Below, one piece after another: positions 54,991-63,623 of a stretch of 64,000 nucleotides of DNA (position 1 is the first letter of the stretch; each line of letters begins with the position of its first letter). Source of the stretch: Streptomyces sp. HUAS CB01 (GTDB taxonomy: Bacteria > Actinomycetota > Actinomycetes > Streptomycetales > Streptomycetaceae). Under the pieces are notes generated by a model. That model was not told the DNA's origin, ran no database searches, and saw only the letters and a program-made list of their open reading frames with translations. A program made the translations under genes and the position numbers. The stretch spans positions 3,988,001-4,052,000 of the forward strand of contig NZ_CP129137.1 of the NCBI RefSeq assembly GCF_030406905.1. Direction: 5' to 3'.

Positions 54991-56652
54991 TCAGGCCTGG
55001 CGGCGGATCTCCACCATGCGGAAGCGGTTCGACACGAAGGCGCCGTCGCACAGGGCCGCATTGGCCGCGGGGTTGCCGCCGGAGCCGTGGAAGTCCGAGA
55101 AGGCCGCGGTCTGGTTCACGTAGACACCGCCCGTGAGGTTCAGGGAGAGCTGCGCCGACTCCTCCAGGCAGACCTCCTCGACCGCACGCTCGGTCTCCGC
55201 CGAGGTCGTGTACGCGCCGACCGTCATCGCGCCCTTGTCGCGCACCGTGCGGCGCAGCAGCTCCAGCGCGTCGCTCGTCGAGTCGACCGCGACGGCGAAG
55301 GACACCGGCCCGAAGCACTCGGACATGAACGACGCCTCGTCGTCCGGCTTCGCACCGTCCAGCTTCACGATCACGGGCGTGCGCACGACGGCTTCGGGGA
55401 AGTCCGGATTGGCGACCTCCCGGGAGGGCAGTGCCACCTCGCCCAGACCCGCCGCGGCCTCGAGGCGCGCCTTCACATCCGGGTTGACCAGGGCGCCCAG
55501 CAGGGCGTTCGCCCGGGCGTCGTCGCCGAGCAGACCGCTCACGGACGCCGCGAGGTCGGCCACCACCTCGTCGTACGACTTGGGGCCGGCGTCCGTGGTG
55601 ATGCCGTCGCGCGGGATGAGCAGGTTCTGCGGGGTGGTGCACATCTGGCCGCTGTACAGGGACAGCGAGAACGCCAGGTTCGAGAGCATGCCCTTGTAGT
55701 CGTCGGTGGAGTCGATCACCACCGTGTTGACGCCGGCCTTCTCCGTGTAGACCTGGGCCTGGCGGGCGTTCTCCTCCAGCCAGTCGCCGAACTCGGTCGA
55801 CCCGGTGTAGTCGATGATCCTGATCTCCGGGCGGAGGGCGAGCGTCTTGGCGATGCCCTCGCCCGGGCGCTCCGCGGCCAGGGCCACCAGGTTCGGGTCG
55901 AAGCCCGCCTCCGCCAGCACCTCACGGGCGACCCGGACCGTCATGGCGAGGGGGAGCACCGCGCGCGGGTGGGGCTTCACCAGCACCGGGTTTCCGGTGG
56001 CCAGCGAGGCGAACAGGCCTGGGTAGCCGTTCCACGTCGGGAAGGTGTTGCAGCCGATGAGCAGCGCGATGCCGCGCGGGGCGGCCGTGAAGACCTTCCG
56101 GAGCTCCAGCGGATCCCGCTTGCCCTGGGGCTTGGACCAGTCGGCGGTCTGCGGGGTGCGCGTCTGCTCCTCGTAGGCGTACGCCACCGCCTCCAGACCG
56201 CGGTCCTGGGCGTGCGGGCCGCCGGCCTGGAGCGCCATCATGAACGCCTGGCCGCTCGTGTGCATCACGGCGTGCGCGAACTCGTGGGTGCGGGCGCTGA
56301 TGCGCGACAGGATCTCCACACAGACCAGGGCACGCGTCTCGGGGCCCGCGTCGCGCCAGGCCGCCATGCCCGCGCGCATGGCGGGCAGCAGGACGTCGAG
56401 GTCCGGGTGCGGATACTCGATCCCCAGCTCCGGGCCGTACGGCGAGACCTCGCCGCCGGTCCAGCCGTCGGTGCCGGGCTGGTCGAGCTCGAAACGGGAG
56501 CCGAGCAGGGCCTTGTACGCCGCGAGGCCGTCGGCCGCGCCGGTCTCGCCGTAGGCCTTCGGGTGCTCCGGGTGGGGCGACCAGTACGCCCGGGAGCGGA
56601 TCGCCTCGAGAGCCCGGTCGAGCGTCGGCCGGTGGGTCTCGGTCAGCTGCAT
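54991..56652 (-). CDS. paaN: Phenylacetic acid degradation protein PaaN (aldehyde dehydrogenase family)
   Basis: A 553-residue ALDH-superfamily protein; ATG at 56652 after GAGGAG. Substrate and NAD segments are CNTFPTWNGYPGLFASLATG and VLVKPHPRAVLPLAMTV. The catalytic Cys is in LYSGQMCTTPQNLLIPRDG, and there is IIDYTGSTEFGDWLEENA. The C-terminus has GGVYVNQTAAFSDFHGSGGN. The actinobacterial type lacks the MaoC hydratase half of E. coli PaaZ, so ring opening and aldehyde oxidation need a separate hydratase. Divergent from paaH. Confidence 0.94.
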   Translation of the reverse strand: MQLTETHRPTLDRALEAIRSRAYWSPHPEHPKAYGETGAADGLAAYKALLGSRFELDQPGTDGWTGGEVSPYGPELGIEYPHPDLDVLLPAMRAGMAAWRDAGPETRALVCVEILSRISARTHEFAHAVMHTSGQAFMMALQAGGPHAQDRGLEAVAYAYEEQTRTPQTADWSKPQGKRDPLELRKVFTAAPRGIALLIGCNTFPTWNGYPGLFASLATGNPVLVKPHPRAVLPLAMTVRVAREVLAEAGFDPNLVALAAERPGEGIAKTLALRPEIRIIDYTGSTEFGDWLEENARQAQVYTEKAGVNTVVIDSTDDYKGMLSNLAFSLSLYSGQMCTTPQNLLIPRDGITTDAGPKSYDEVVADLAASVSGLLGDDARANALLGALVNPDVKARLEAAAGLGEVALPSREVANPDFPEAVVRTPVIVKLDGAKPDDEASFMSECFGPVSFAVAVDSTSDALELLRRTVRDKGAMTVGAYTTSAETERAVEEVCLEESAQLSLNLTGGVYVNQTAAFSDFHGSGGNPAANAALCDGAFVSNRFRMVEIRRQA

Positions 56653-56705
56653 GAAAGACCAACTCCTCGGTGAGCTGGGCAGGGGAACGCGGACAGAGTT
56701 AGAGT

Positions 56706-56723
56706 AACCGAACGATCGGTCGG
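56706..56723. promoter_or_regulatory. Candidate PaaR-type operator between paaN and paaH
   Basis: AACCGAACGATCGGTCGG, the exact reverse complement of the site at paaA. It is 54 nt upstream of paaN and 54 nt upstream of paaH, able to control both divergent promoters. Confidence 0.75.
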
Positions 56724-56776
56724 GACAAGGGGGGTCCGCAGATCCTGTGGATGACTCGTAGGGGAGGATCACTGTC

Positions 56777-58333
56777 ATGACCGTCACCGACGCCGACGCC
56801 GCCGGCGGCCAGAGCGGCACCGGCGCCATCGCGCCCGGTCGCACCGTCGCCGTCGTGGGCGCCGGCACCATGGGGCAGGGCATCGCGCAGGTCGCGCTGC
56901 TCGCCGGCCATCGCGTGCGCCTCTACGACGTCGCCCCCGACCAGGCGGAGACCGGTGCGGGCGCGATCCTGACCCGCCTGGAGCGGCTGGTCGAGAAGGG
57001 GCGGCTGGAGGAGGAGGCCCGCGGCGCGGCCGCCCTCCGGCTGACGCGCACGACGGAGATCTCCGAGCTCGCGGACAGCGCCCTGGTCGTCGAGGCGGTC
57101 GTCGAGGACCTCGACGTCAAGCAGCGGCTCTTCCGCGCCCTGGAGGAGGTCGTCGCCGACGACTGCGTCCTCGCCACCAACACCTCCTCCCTGTCCGTGA
57201 CCGCCATCGCGGGCGCGCTGCGACGGCCCGGCCGCTTCGTCGGGCTGCACTTCTTCAACCCGGCGCCGCTGCTCCCGCTGGTCGAGGTCGTCAGCGGATT
57301 CGCCACCGACGAGGACGCGGCCACCCGCGCCTACGAGACGGCCAAGGCCTGGGGCAAGACCCCGGTCCGCTGTGCCGACACCCCCGGCTTCATCGTCAAC
57401 CGCATCGCCCGGCCCTTCTACGCCGAGGCGTTCGCGGTCCACGAGGAGCGCGGCGCGGACCCCGCCACCATCGACGCGGTCCTGCGCGAGTGCGGCGGTT
57501 TCAGGATGGGCCCGTTCGAGCTCACCGACCTGATCGGCCAGGACGTCAACGAGGCGGTCACCCGCTCCGTGTGGGAGTCGTTCTTCCGGAGCCCCAAGTT
57601 CGCGCCCTCGCTCGCCCAGCGCCGTCTCGTGGAGTCGGGCCGGCTGGGCCGCAAGTCGGGCCACGGGTGGTACGCGTACGAGAACGGCGCGGAGCGACCC
57701 GAGCCGCACACCGCGCCGGCGACCGAGCCGCCGCCCCACATCACCGTGGAGGGCGACCTGGGGCCGGCCGGGGAGCTGATCGCGCTCTGCCGCGAGGCCG
57801 GGATCACGGTGTACGAGGAGGACGAGGACCATGGGACCCGTGTCCTGCTCCCGAGCGGCGGGCAGCTCGCGCTCGCGGACGGCCAGACGTCGGCCGAGTT
57901 CCGCGACGTCGTCTACTTCGACCTGGCCCTCGACTACCGCGCGGCGACCAGGGTCGCCCTGTCCGCGTCCGAGGTCACCGGCTGGGAGACGCTGCGGCAG
58001 TCGATCGGCCTCTTCCAGGCCCTCGGCAAGAAGGTCAGCGTCATCGGCGACGTGCCGGGCATGATCGTCGCGCGGACGGTCGCGATGCTCGTGGACGCCG
58101 CTGCGGACGCCGTCGCCAAGGGGGTCGCCTCCCCGGAGGACATCGACACCGCCATGCGGCTCGGGGTCAACTACCCGGTCGGCCCGGTGGAATGGGGTCA
58201 CCGGCTGGGCCGCGCCTGGGCGCACGAACTCCTCGACGAGCTCCACGCGCGCGTGCCGACCGGCCGCTACGCGCCGTCCCTGGGTCTCTACCGCCAGACG
58301 TACGTCCGGACGAAGGGCGAGCAGACCTCATGA
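56777..58333 (+). CDS. paaH: 3-hydroxyacyl-CoA dehydrogenase PaaH
   Basis: A 518-residue NAD-dependent dehydrogenase for the late beta-oxidation steps of phenylacetate breakdown. Rossmann motif GAGTMGQG (28-35) and catalytic H158 (LHFFNPAP) and E170 are visible. The first 3HCDH_C domain is followed by a second (about 415-510; VIGDVPGMIVARTVAMLVDA, GVNYPVGPVEWGHRLG), the tandem architecture of PaaH. Its TGA overlaps the TetR ATG. Confidence 0.95.
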   Translation: MTVTDADAAGGQSGTGAIAPGRTVAVVGAGTMGQGIAQVALLAGHRVRLYDVAPDQAETGAGAILTRLERLVEKGRLEEEARGAAALRLTRTTEISELADSALVVEAVVEDLDVKQRLFRALEEVVADDCVLATNTSSLSVTAIAGALRRPGRFVGLHFFNPAPLLPLVEVVSGFATDEDAATRAYETAKAWGKTPVRCADTPGFIVNRIARPFYAEAFAVHEERGADPATIDAVLRECGGFRMGPFELTDLIGQDVNEAVTRSVWESFFRSPKFAPSLAQRRLVESGRLGRKSGHGWYAYENGAERPEPHTAPATEPPPHITVEGDLGPAGELIALCREAGITVYEEDEDHGTRVLLPSGGQLALADGQTSAEFRDVVYFDLALDYRAATRVALSASEVTGWETLRQSIGLFQALGKKVSVIGDVPGMIVARTVAMLVDAAADAVAKGVASPEDIDTAMRLGVNYPVGPVEWGHRLGRAWAHELLDELHARVPTGRYAPSLGLYRQTYVRTKGEQTS

Positions 58334-58923
58334 CGACCGCGAAGCGCGACACCTACACCCCGGAGACGCTGCTCACCGTCGCCGTACAGGTCTTCAACGA
58401 CCGCGGCTACGACGGCACCTCCATGGAGCACCTCTCCAAGGCCGCGGGCATCTCCAAGTCGTCGATATACCACCACGTGGCCGGCAAGGAGGAGCTCCTG
58501 AGGCGGGCCGTCAGCCGGGCTCTCGACGGGCTCTTCGGGATCCTCGAGGAGCCGGGCGCGACCCGCGGACGGGCGCTGGAACGGGTCGAGTACGTGACCC
58601 GCCGCACCGTCGAGGTGCTGATGGCGGAGCTGCCCTACGTCACGCTGCTGCTGCGGGTCCGGGGCAACACCAGGACCGAGCGCTGGGCCCTGGAACGGCG
58701 CCGCGAGTTCGACCACCGGGTCGCCGATCTGCTCAAGGCGGCCGCGGCGGACGGCGATCTGCGGGCGGACATGGACACGCGGCTGGCGACGCGGCTGCTG
58801 TTCGGGATGGTCAACTCCCTGGTGGAGTGGTACAGGCCGCAGGCCGGTACCGGCTACGACCGGCAGCAGGTCGCCGACGCGGTGGTCCGGCTGGCCTTCG
58901 ACGGGCTGCGCACGGCCTCCTGA
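58330..58923 (+). CDS. TetR-family regulator, probable repressor of the paa genes
   Basis: A 197-residue TetR protein. HTH (about 12-58): TLLTVAVQVFNDRGYDGTSM and AAGISKSSIYHHVAGKEELL. The C-terminal ligand domain is about 65-195. Translationally coupled to paaH by ATGA. PaaR regulators of Actinobacteria are TetR proteins derepressed by phenylacetyl-CoA; with operators at paaA and paaN/paaH, this is the obvious candidate regulator. That assignment is inference from context. Confidence 0.88.
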   Translation: MTTAKRDTYTPETLLTVAVQVFNDRGYDGTSMEHLSKAAGISKSSIYHHVAGKEELLRRAVSRALDGLFGILEEPGATRGRALERVEYVTRRTVEVLMAELPYVTLLLRVRGNTRTERWALERRREFDHRVADLLKAAAADGDLRADMDTRLATRLLFGMVNSLVEWYRPQAGTGYDRQQVADAVVRLAFDGLRTAS

Positions 58924-59114
58924 GCCCACGGGCGCGCCGCCCGCTCGGGGTCGGCGCGCGCACGGCGCCGGACCTTGCGAGATGCGGTGTGCCGGCGGCC
59001 CGGGGGCCACGTCGGCCGGCCCGGGAGCCCGCTGTGCACCCGTGCCCGGGGCGCGGCGCGGGCGCGGCACGTCAGGGCCGGGCCGGACCGTGGGGGCCTT
59101 CGGGAGACCCGACC

Positions 59115-59645
59115 TCAGCGGGCCGGGTCGGGATCGAGGTCCGTCTCCTCGAAGACCAGCAGCGTGCGTGTGGAGAGCACCTCGGGGATCGCCTGGAGCC
59201 TGGTCAGCACGAGTTCCCGCAGGGTGCGGTTGTCCGGTGTGTGGACCAGCAGCAGCACGTCGAAGTCGCCGCTGACCAGCGCTATGTGGGCCGCCCCCGG
59301 CAGCGCCTGGAGCTGCTCGCGCACCGTGCGCCACGAGTTCTGGACGATCTTGAGGGTGATGTAGGCCGACGCTCCGTGGCCTGCCCGCTCGTGGTTCACC
59401 CGCGCGCTGAAGCCCCGGATCACCCCGTCGTCGATCAGCCGGTTGATGCGGGCGTAGGCGTTGGCGCGCGACACGTGGACCCGTTCGGCCACGGACCGTA
59501 TCGAGGCGCGGCCGTCCGTCTGGAGGATGCGGAGGATGGCGCGGTCGATCGCGTCCAGGGTGCGCGCCGGCGCTCCCTGGTCCGCGCCGGGCACCGCTTC
59601 GTACACCGTGCGGTCCTCGCCGTCGGCCATTTGTTCAGCTGTCAC
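59115..59645 (-). CDS. bkdR: Lrp/AsnC-family regulator BkdR
   Basis: A 176-residue Lrp/AsnC protein. GTG at 59645 is preferred (AAAGG about 9 nt upstream); an ATG five codons in is possible. HTH: LDAIDRAILRILQTDGRASI and VAERVHVSRANAYARINRLI. The RAM domain (about 95-170) holds ARVNHERAGHGASAYITLKI and ALVSGDFDVLLLVHTPDNRT. It is divergent from bkdABC, the arrangement known for bkdR in S. coelicolor, where it controls branched-chain keto-acid dehydrogenase genes. Confidence 0.92.
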   Translation of the reverse strand: MTAEQMADGEDRTVYEAVPGADQGAPARTLDAIDRAILRILQTDGRASIRSVAERVHVSRANAYARINRLIDDGVIRGFSARVNHERAGHGASAYITLKIVQNSWRTVREQLQALPGAAHIALVSGDFDVLLLVHTPDNRTLRELVLTRLQAIPEVLSTRTLLVFEETDLDPDPAR

Positions 59646-59690
59646 GTCCCCCCACCTTTCTGCCGTGGACGACCTGCTCCTATCCCAGGC

Positions 59691-59776
59691 TGTGGAGAAC
59701 CGTTTGTCCACAGGCTGAAGGTGCCTGTAGCCAAAATGCGCCCACGACCGAACAATCGGTAGGTGAGGCGCCTCAC
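59691..59776. promoter_or_regulatory. bkdR-bkdA regulatory region (DnaA box, PaaR-like site, palindrome)
   Basis: Four elements lie in this region: TGTGGAGAA at 59691-59699 (DnaA-like, one mismatch), exact TTGTCCACA at 59704-59712, ACCGAACAATCGGT at 59747-59760 (the paa-type operator core with a single substitution, CA for CG), and a perfect 14-bp palindrome GTGAGGCGCCTCAC at 59763-59776. Either of the last two may be the BkdR operator. They are close enough for steric competition. Confidence 0.65.
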
Positions 59777-59829
59777 ACTCCGCGCCCTTCATGGGTCCTT
59801 ATGCCCGCTCCCACGAGGAGGTGCTCGCG

Positions 59830-61005
59830 TTGAAAAAGAGCAGCATGACGGTCCAGGAGCGGCCGGGTGCGGCCTACCGGCCCACCCCGCCGCCCGCCTG
59901 GAAGCCGCGCACCGACCCCGCGCCGCTGCTTCCCGACCCGGAGCCGTACCGGGTCCTCGGCACCGACGCCGCGGCCGGTGCCGACCCCGAGCTGCTTCTG
60001 CGGCTGTACGCGGAGCTGGTCCGCGGCCGCAGGTACAACGCGCAGGCGACCGCCCTCACCAAGCAGGGCAGGCTCGCCGTCTATCCGTCGAGCACGGGTC
60101 AGGAGGCCTGCGAGGTCGCCGCCGCCCTCGCCCTGGAGGAGCGCGACTGGCTGTTCCCCAGCTACCGGGACACCCTCGCCGCCGTCGCCCGCGGGCTGGA
60201 CCCCGCGCAGGCGCTGACGCTGCTGCGCGGTGACTGGCACACCGGCTACGACCCGTACGAGCACCGCATCGCGCCGCTGTCCACCCCGCTCGCCACCCAG
60301 CTCCCCCACGCCGTGGGGCTGGCCCACGCCGCGCGCCTCAAGGGCGACGACGTCGTGGCGCTCGCCATGGTCGGGGACGGGGGCACCAGCGAGGGCGACT
60401 TCCACGAGGCGCTCAACTTCGCCGCCGTCTGGCAGGCCCCGGTCGTCTTCCTCGTGCAGAACAACGGCTTCGCGATCTCGGTGCCGCTGGCCAAGCAGAC
60501 CGCGGCACCGTCCCTCGCGCACAAGGCGGTGGGGTACGGGATGCCCGGCCGGCTCGTCGACGGGAACGACGTCGCCGCGGTGCACGAGGTGCTGGGCGAA
60601 GCCGTCGCACGGGCCCGCCGGGGCGGCGGCCCGACCCTGATCGAGGCGATCACCTACCGCATCGACGCGCACACCAACGCCGACGACGCCACCCGGTACC
60701 GGGGCGACAGCGAGGTCGAGGCCTGGCGCGCGCACGACCCGATCCGGCTGCTGGAGACGGAGTTGACGGGCCGAGGACTGCTCGACGAGGACGGGGTACG
60801 GGCGGCCGCCGAGGCCGCCGAGACGATGGCCGCACAGCTGAGGGAGCGGATGAACGCCGATCCCGTGCTGAACCCGATGGACCTGTTCGAGCACGTCTAC
60901 GCCGAGCAGACCAGCCAGCTGCGGGAGCAGGCCGCCCAGCTGCGGGCCGAGCTGGACGCCGAGAGCGGAGAGGACGCCCACGGCGCGGAGGGTGACGCAC
61001 GATGA
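59830..61005 (+). CDS. bkdA: Branched-chain 2-oxoacid dehydrogenase E1 alpha subunit
   Basis: A 391-residue E1alpha. TTG at 59830 is preferred because GAGGAGG lies 8 nt before it; GTG at 59821 or ATG at 59791 are alternatives in the same frame. TPP-binding motif GDGGTSEGDFHEALNFAA, continuing to NNGFAIS, is present, with YPSSTGQEACEVAAALAL near the start. A conserved phosphorylation-loop-like block (EAITYRIDAHTNADDATRYR) resembles BCKDH E1alpha more than pyruvate E1. It decarboxylates branched-chain 2-oxoacids, supplying branched CoA starters for fatty acids and polyketides. Overlaps bkdB by ATGA. Confidence 0.94.
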   Translation: MKKSSMTVQERPGAAYRPTPPPAWKPRTDPAPLLPDPEPYRVLGTDAAAGADPELLLRLYAELVRGRRYNAQATALTKQGRLAVYPSSTGQEACEVAAALALEERDWLFPSYRDTLAAVARGLDPAQALTLLRGDWHTGYDPYEHRIAPLSTPLATQLPHAVGLAHAARLKGDDVVALAMVGDGGTSEGDFHEALNFAAVWQAPVVFLVQNNGFAISVPLAKQTAAPSLAHKAVGYGMPGRLVDGNDVAAVHEVLGEAVARARRGGGPTLIEAITYRIDAHTNADDATRYRGDSEVEAWRAHDPIRLLETELTGRGLLDEDGVRAAAEAAETMAAQLRERMNADPVLNPMDLFEHVYAEQTSQLREQAAQLRAELDAESGEDAHGAEGDAR

Positions 61006-62015
61006 GCACGGCAACCGCACGGCAGGCCAAGCCCGCCACGATGGCTCAGGCCCTCCAGCGCGCGATGCGCGACGCCATGGCCGAGGACCCGACCGTCCAC
61101 GTCATGGGTGAGGACGTCGGCACCCTCGGCGGGGTCTTCCGGGTCACGGACGGCCTCGCCAAGGAGTTCGGCGAGGACCGGTGCACGGACACCCCGCTGG
61201 CGGAGGCGGGCATCCTCGGTACGGCCGTCGGCATGGCGATGTACGGGCTCCGGCCCGTCGTCGAGATGCAGTTCGACGCCTTCGCCTACCCCGCGTTCGA
61301 GCAGCTGATCAGCCATGTCTCCCGGATGCGCAACCGCACGCGCGGGGCGATGCCCATGCCGATCACGGTGCGGGTGCCCTACGGCGGCGGAATCGGCGGC
61401 GTCGAGCACCACAGCGACTCCTCCGAGGCGTACTACATGGCGACCCCGGGTCTCCACGTCGTCACGCCGGCGACGGTCGAGGACGCGTACGGACTCCTGA
61501 GGGAGGCCATCGCCTCCGACGACCCCGTGGTCTTCCTGGAGCCGAAGCGGCTTTACTGGTCCAAGGCCGACTGGTCGCCGGATGCCCCGGCGGCCGTGGA
61601 ACCCATCGGCCGTGCGGTGGTGCGCCGTCCGGGGCGCAGCGCCACACTCATCACCTACGGACCCTCCGTGCCGGTCTGCATGGAGGCGGCCGAGGCCGCC
61701 GAGGCCGAGGGCTGGGACCTGGAGGTCGTGGATCTGCGTTCGCTCGTGCCCTTCGACGACGAGACGGTGTGCGCATCGGTGCGCCGCACGGGCCGGGCCG
61801 TCGTCGTCCACGAGTCGACGGGCTTCGGAGGTCCGGGCGGCGAGATCGCGGCACGGGTGACCGAGCGCTGTTTCCACCACCTCGAGGCCCCCGTGCTGAG
61901 GGTGGCCGGTTTCGACATTCCCTATCCGCCGCCGATGCTGGAGCGTCACCATCTGCCGGGTGTGGACCGGGTGCTGGACGCCGTGGCACGGCTGCAGTGG
62001 GAGGCGGAGAGCTGA
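61002..62015 (+). CDS. bkdB: Branched-chain 2-oxoacid dehydrogenase E1 beta subunit
   Basis: A 337-residue E1beta. Transketolase-like motifs are HVMGEDVGTLGGVFRVTDGL, DTPLAEAGILGTAVGMAMYG, MQFDAFAYPAFEQLISHVSR and RVPYGGGIGGVEHHSDSSEA. It forms the TPP active site with BkdA. ATGA overlap with bkdA and TGATG overlap with bkdC indicate one tightly coupled operon. Confidence 0.95.
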   Translation: MSTATARQAKPATMAQALQRAMRDAMAEDPTVHVMGEDVGTLGGVFRVTDGLAKEFGEDRCTDTPLAEAGILGTAVGMAMYGLRPVVEMQFDAFAYPAFEQLISHVSRMRNRTRGAMPMPITVRVPYGGGIGGVEHHSDSSEAYYMATPGLHVVTPATVEDAYGLLREAIASDDPVVFLEPKRLYWSKADWSPDAPAAVEPIGRAVVRRPGRSATLITYGPSVPVCMEAAEAAEAEGWDLEVVDLRSLVPFDDETVCASVRRTGRAVVVHESTGFGGPGGEIAARVTERCFHHLEAPVLRVAGFDIPYPPPMLERHHLPGVDRVLDAVARLQWEAES

Positions 62016-63547
62016 TGGCCCAGGTGCTCGAATTCAGGTTGCCGGACCTCGGTGAGGGCCTGACCGAGGCGGAGATCGTCCGCTGGCTGGTGGACGTGGG
62101 CGACGTCGTCGCCATCGACCAGCCGGTCGTCGAGGTCGAGACGGCCAAGGCGATGGTCGAGGTGCCCTGCCCGTACGGGGGTGTGGTCACGCAGCGCTTC
62201 GGTGACGAGGGGGCGGAGCTTCCGGTCGGCGCTCCCCTGCTCACCGTCGCGGTCGGCGCGACCGAGCCCGCGCCCGGTGGCTCCGCCGAGCGCGCCGGCG
62301 CCGCGGCGAGCAGGTCGGAGGAGTCCTCCGGCAACGTCCTCGTCGGCTACGGTACGGGCGCACCGGCGGCACGCCGCCGGAGGATCCGCCCGTCGTCGCT
62401 GTCGGGCGCCGCGGGCGGCGCACGGGCCGCGAGCGGTCCGGGGCCGGTCGGGCCCGCGGAGGGACCGGTGTCCGGAGGGGCTCCCGGGGCGTCCGCCGCG
62501 GGACACGAACCGGTGTGGGACAGCGCCGTGGAGAGCCCGGCGCCCGACGCGCCGCGTGGCACGCCCGCCCAGGGCGACGCCGTCCTGGCAACCGTCCCGT
62601 CCGCCCACGAGGGACCCGTCGCGGTCATCTCGCCGCTGGTGCGGCGGCTGGCCCGGGACAACGGGGTCGATCTGCGGGCGCTGCGGGGATCCGGACCGGA
62701 CGGGCTGATCCTGCGCGTGGACGTGGAGCACGCGGTACGGGCCCGCGCCGGCGCGGCCGAGCAGCACGTCGCGACGCAGCCGCATGCGCAGGCCCCCCTG
62801 CGCACCACGGTTCCCGCCGAACGCGCACCGGCGCCGGCCGCCACGCGCCCGGTGGCCGGGGGCGAGCGGATCCCGCTGCGCGGGGTGCGCGGCGCCGTCG
62901 CGGACAAGCTGTCCCGCAGCCGCCGCGAGATCCCCGACGCGACCTGCTGGGTCGACGCCGACGCCACCGAACTCATGGCCGCCCGCACGGCCATGAACGC
63001 GGCGGGTGGGCCGAAGATCTCGCTGCTCGCCCTGCTGGCCCGTGTCTGCACGGCCGCACTCGCCCGCTATCCCGAGCTCAACTCCACGGTCGACCTCGAC
63101 GCGAGGGAGATCGTGCGGCTGCCCGAGGTCCATCTCGGCTTCGCGGCACAGACCGAGCGGGGGCTGGTCGTCCCCGTGGTCCGTGACGCGCAGGACCGCA
63201 CGGCGGAGTCGCTCACCGAGGAGTTCGCGCGTCTCACCGACAAGGCCCGCCAGGGAGCTCTCACCCCGGCGGACCTCACCGGCGGCACCTTCACGCTGAA
63301 CAACTACGGGGTGTTCGGGGTCGACGGCTCCACGCCGATCATCAACCACCCGGAGGCGGCCATGCTGGGCGTGGGCCGCATCGTGCCCAAGCCCTGGGTG
63401 CACGAGGGACAGCTCGCCGTCCGCCAGGTCGTGCAGCTCTCCCTCACGTTCGACCACCGGGTCTGCGACGGCGGCACGGCCGGCGGCTTCCTCCGGTACG
63501 TGGCGGACTGCGTGGAGCAGCCCGCGGTGCTGCTGCGCACCCTGTGA
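62015..63547 (+). CDS. bkdC: Branched-chain 2-oxoacid dehydrogenase E2 (dihydrolipoyl acyltransferase)
   Basis: A 510-residue E2. One lipoyl domain (1-80) with the lipoylated K45 in VETAKAMVEV. A long Gly/Ala/Pro linker (about 85-200), then a peripheral-subunit-binding domain (about 205-240; AVISPLVRRLARDNGVDLRA), a second linker, and the catalytic 2-oxoacid_dh domain (about 285-508), with FDHRVCDGG holding the catalytic His and Asp. Its lipoyl domain needs E3, not encoded here. The final coding gene of the bkd operon. Confidence 0.95.
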   Translation: MAQVLEFRLPDLGEGLTEAEIVRWLVDVGDVVAIDQPVVEVETAKAMVEVPCPYGGVVTQRFGDEGAELPVGAPLLTVAVGATEPAPGGSAERAGAAASRSEESSGNVLVGYGTGAPAARRRRIRPSSLSGAAGGARAASGPGPVGPAEGPVSGGAPGASAAGHEPVWDSAVESPAPDAPRGTPAQGDAVLATVPSAHEGPVAVISPLVRRLARDNGVDLRALRGSGPDGLILRVDVEHAVRARAGAAEQHVATQPHAQAPLRTTVPAERAPAPAATRPVAGGERIPLRGVRGAVADKLSRSRREIPDATCWVDADATELMAARTAMNAAGGPKISLLALLARVCTAALARYPELNSTVDLDAREIVRLPEVHLGFAAQTERGLVVPVVRDAQDRTAESLTEEFARLTDKARQGALTPADLTGGTFTLNNYGVFGVDGSTPIINHPEAAMLGVGRIVPKPWVHEGQLAVRQVVQLSLTFDHRVCDGGTAGGFLRYVADCVEQPAVLLRTL

Positions 63548-63557
63548 CCGCGCACTA

Positions 63558-63598
63558 GCACGGAAAACCCGCATCCGCGGGCCGACGGGTTCCGCATC
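63558..63598 (+). terminator. Possible terminator after bkdC
   Basis: GGAAAACCCG and CGGGTTCCG form an imperfect stem around nested GCATCCGCGGGC, 10 nt after the stop. There is no U-run. Confidence 0.4.
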
Positions 63599-63623
63599 GG
63601 CGGTCACGGCCCATACTTCTGGG

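Noticed and set aside
54991..56652. PaaZ-type bifunctional protein
   Set aside because: Only the aldehyde dehydrogenase part is present; the MaoC hydratase half is absent.
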